64,000 bases of DNA from Nocardioides acrostichi. GTDB lineage: Bacteria > Actinomycetota > Actinomycetes > Propionibacteriales > Nocardioidaceae. Shown in pieces: positions 63,191-64,000 of this stretch (its first letter is position 1; every line of letters starts with the position of its first letter). Under the pieces are notes generated by a model. It was not told the DNA's origin. It saw nothing but the letters and a program-made list of their open reading frames with translations, and made no database searches. The stretch covers positions 100,109 through 164,108 of the forward strand of contig NZ_JADIVZ010000009.1 in NCBI RefSeq assembly GCF_015319165.1, read 5' to 3'. The translations under genes were made by a program, and so were the position numbers.

Positions 63191-64000
63191 CGCGGCCGCA
63201 GCGTGGAGTACAGCGTGGGATTCGCGGTCACCCAGTCGCTGCGCGGGGCGATCGACCGGGTCCCGAAGAGGATCTGGACTCCCGCGCTCGACGCCGACGG
63301 CGGTGTGCGTGAGGACGGCGACGTCGCAGAGCTCACCGGCCTCATCGACAAAGACGTGTTGGCCAAGTGGCCGACCGGGATGCGGGTCATCGTCCGTCGC
63401 GAGCGGCCGCACCCCGGCGCGCAGCTGTCGCTGTTCGAGGAGCGCGATGGCTGGCGCTACCAAGCCTTCGTCACCAACACCAAGACCGGGCAGCTGGCCT
63501 TCCTCGAAGCCCGGCACCGCGCCCACGCCAGGGTCGAGGACCACATCCAACACGCCAAGGACACCGGTCTGGGCCGGTTCCCATCGCGGGAGTTCGCGAT
63601 CAACCAGACATGGCTGGCACTCACGATGATCGCGGCCGACCTGACCGCCTGGACCAGGCTGCTCGCACTGTCCGGCGACGCCAAGACCCTTGCGAGCTGT
63701 GAGCCGAAGGCACTGCGCTACCGATTGCTCCACGTTCCCGCCCGAGTCACGCACGGCGCCCGCCGCCGACGGCTCCGCATCCCGGAATCGTGGCCATGGG
63801 CGGCCGCGGTCGTCGCGGTCTTCGCCAACATCGCCGCGATTCCGCAACCAGCCTGACCCTTCCCGTCCGCCCACAACCCTCACCACCCGGAGAACCGCAG
63901 CCCGGCAGCGTCAGCCGGCCCAGCGTCGTACCCGAAGACCGCCATCAACCCGCCTCACGCCGCGACGCCGTCGCCGACGCCCCCATGAAAGACCGGGGCT

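Larger units (their letters stand above)
62412..63856 (+). pseudogene. IS1380-family transposase, broken by two frameshifts
   Basis: Reading starts with GTG at 62412 (VERTSWSTGLSVTADG). One extra G in 62457-62459 shifts the frame; the next part runs from GVVAHAGSVATRLLADRTGL, through LDVDATIVVSHSEKEQAA (first DDE Asp), to LLDWLAEQDK at about 63179. A 10-bp duplication at 63171-63190 shifts it again; the C-terminal part continues as VEYSVGFAVTQSLRGAID from 63203. An in-frame 15-bp tandem expansion lies in between (62971-63030). Family assigned from these motifs and the RRERPHPGAQLSLFEE region. Confidence 0.82.
62292..63998 (+). mobile_element. IS1380-family insertion sequence
   Basis: About 1.7 kb. 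Left end CCCCGATCGTTCA and right end TGAAAGACCGGGG are imperfect terminal inverted repeats (10 of 13 match). The left flank is CTAA (62288-62291) and the two visible bases after the right end are CT, consistent with a 4-bp target duplication. One transposase gene fills the element, but it is broken. Confidence 0.8.

Noticed and set aside
62412..63312. Programmed frameshifting in the transposase
   Set aside because: The first shift is a plain extra G in GGG and the second is a 10-bp duplication. IS1380 transposases are normally single-frame genes, and no slippery A-run is present.

Overview
The window is chromosomal DNA of a high-GC Gram-positive bacterium. I infer an actinobacterium, probably of the Nocardioides/Aeromicrobium type. 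The grounds are strong C/G bias at third codon positions, many GTG starts, an actinobacterial integration host factor (mihF) next to gmk and rpoZ, a SigE-type ECF sigma factor, DUF3099 and FBP-domain proteins, a helicase-dead PriA, and a recurring TANNNT box 6-8 nt before start codons, which is the layout of leaderless promoters. The genus is inference only. I saw no tRNA, rRNA or CRISPR.

Layout. 1-9.6 kb: a cut-off lipoprotein gene, an RNA methyltransferase, siroheme synthase, a SpoIIE-type phosphatase coupled to an unknown protein, catalase, a glycerophosphodiesterase, a hydrolase and a nitroreductase. 9.6-16 kb: a TauE/SPFH/NfeD membrane operon, a lone ABC ATPase, serB and a malate/lactate dehydrogenase-type gene. 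15.8-21.5 kb: a TetR/FBP pair with a visible operator, fatty-acid synthesis genes fabG-fabI, dodecin and moaA. 21.5-29.1 kb: small metabolic genes, hisE-hisG, and the riboflavin operon ribD-ribE-ribBA-ribH behind an FMN riboswitch. 29.2-43.8 kb: rpe, a crotonase, a stand-alone LigD polymerase, an ECF sigma factor with its partner, then the conserved run rsmB-fmt-def-priA-metK-coaBC-rpoZ-gmk-mihF. 43.9-53.7 kb: a pyrimidine operon carA-carB-pyrD(class 2)-lactate-monooxygenase-like-pyrK-pyrDB-like-pyrF-lipoprotein, all overlapping by 1-4 nt, with a PyrR-type site over the carA ribosome binding site. 53.8-61.9 kb: an SCP2 protein, an AlkA-type glycosylase, a molybdopterin oxidoreductase and a crotonase transcribed divergently across a KstR-like operator, a wax ester synthase/diacylglycerol acyltransferase with a second such operator, and an ATP-dependent DNA ligase. 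61.86 kb to the end: two small membrane protein genes of clearly lower GC, then a decayed IS1380-family element.

The most unusual points are: (1) the pyr operon carries two dihydroorotate-dehydrogenase-like genes, one canonical class 2 and one class 1B-like whose usual catalytic and substrate residues are replaced, together with PyrK and an FMN alpha-hydroxy-acid oxidase; (2) about twenty leaderless promoters can be read directly, including two back-to-back between divergent start codons; (3) three RNA or DNA control sites can be read in detail (PyrR site, FMN riboswitch with an exact anti-Shine-Dalgarno, KstR-like palindromes); (4) the terminal IS shows three independent small duplications or insertions in its transposase gene.
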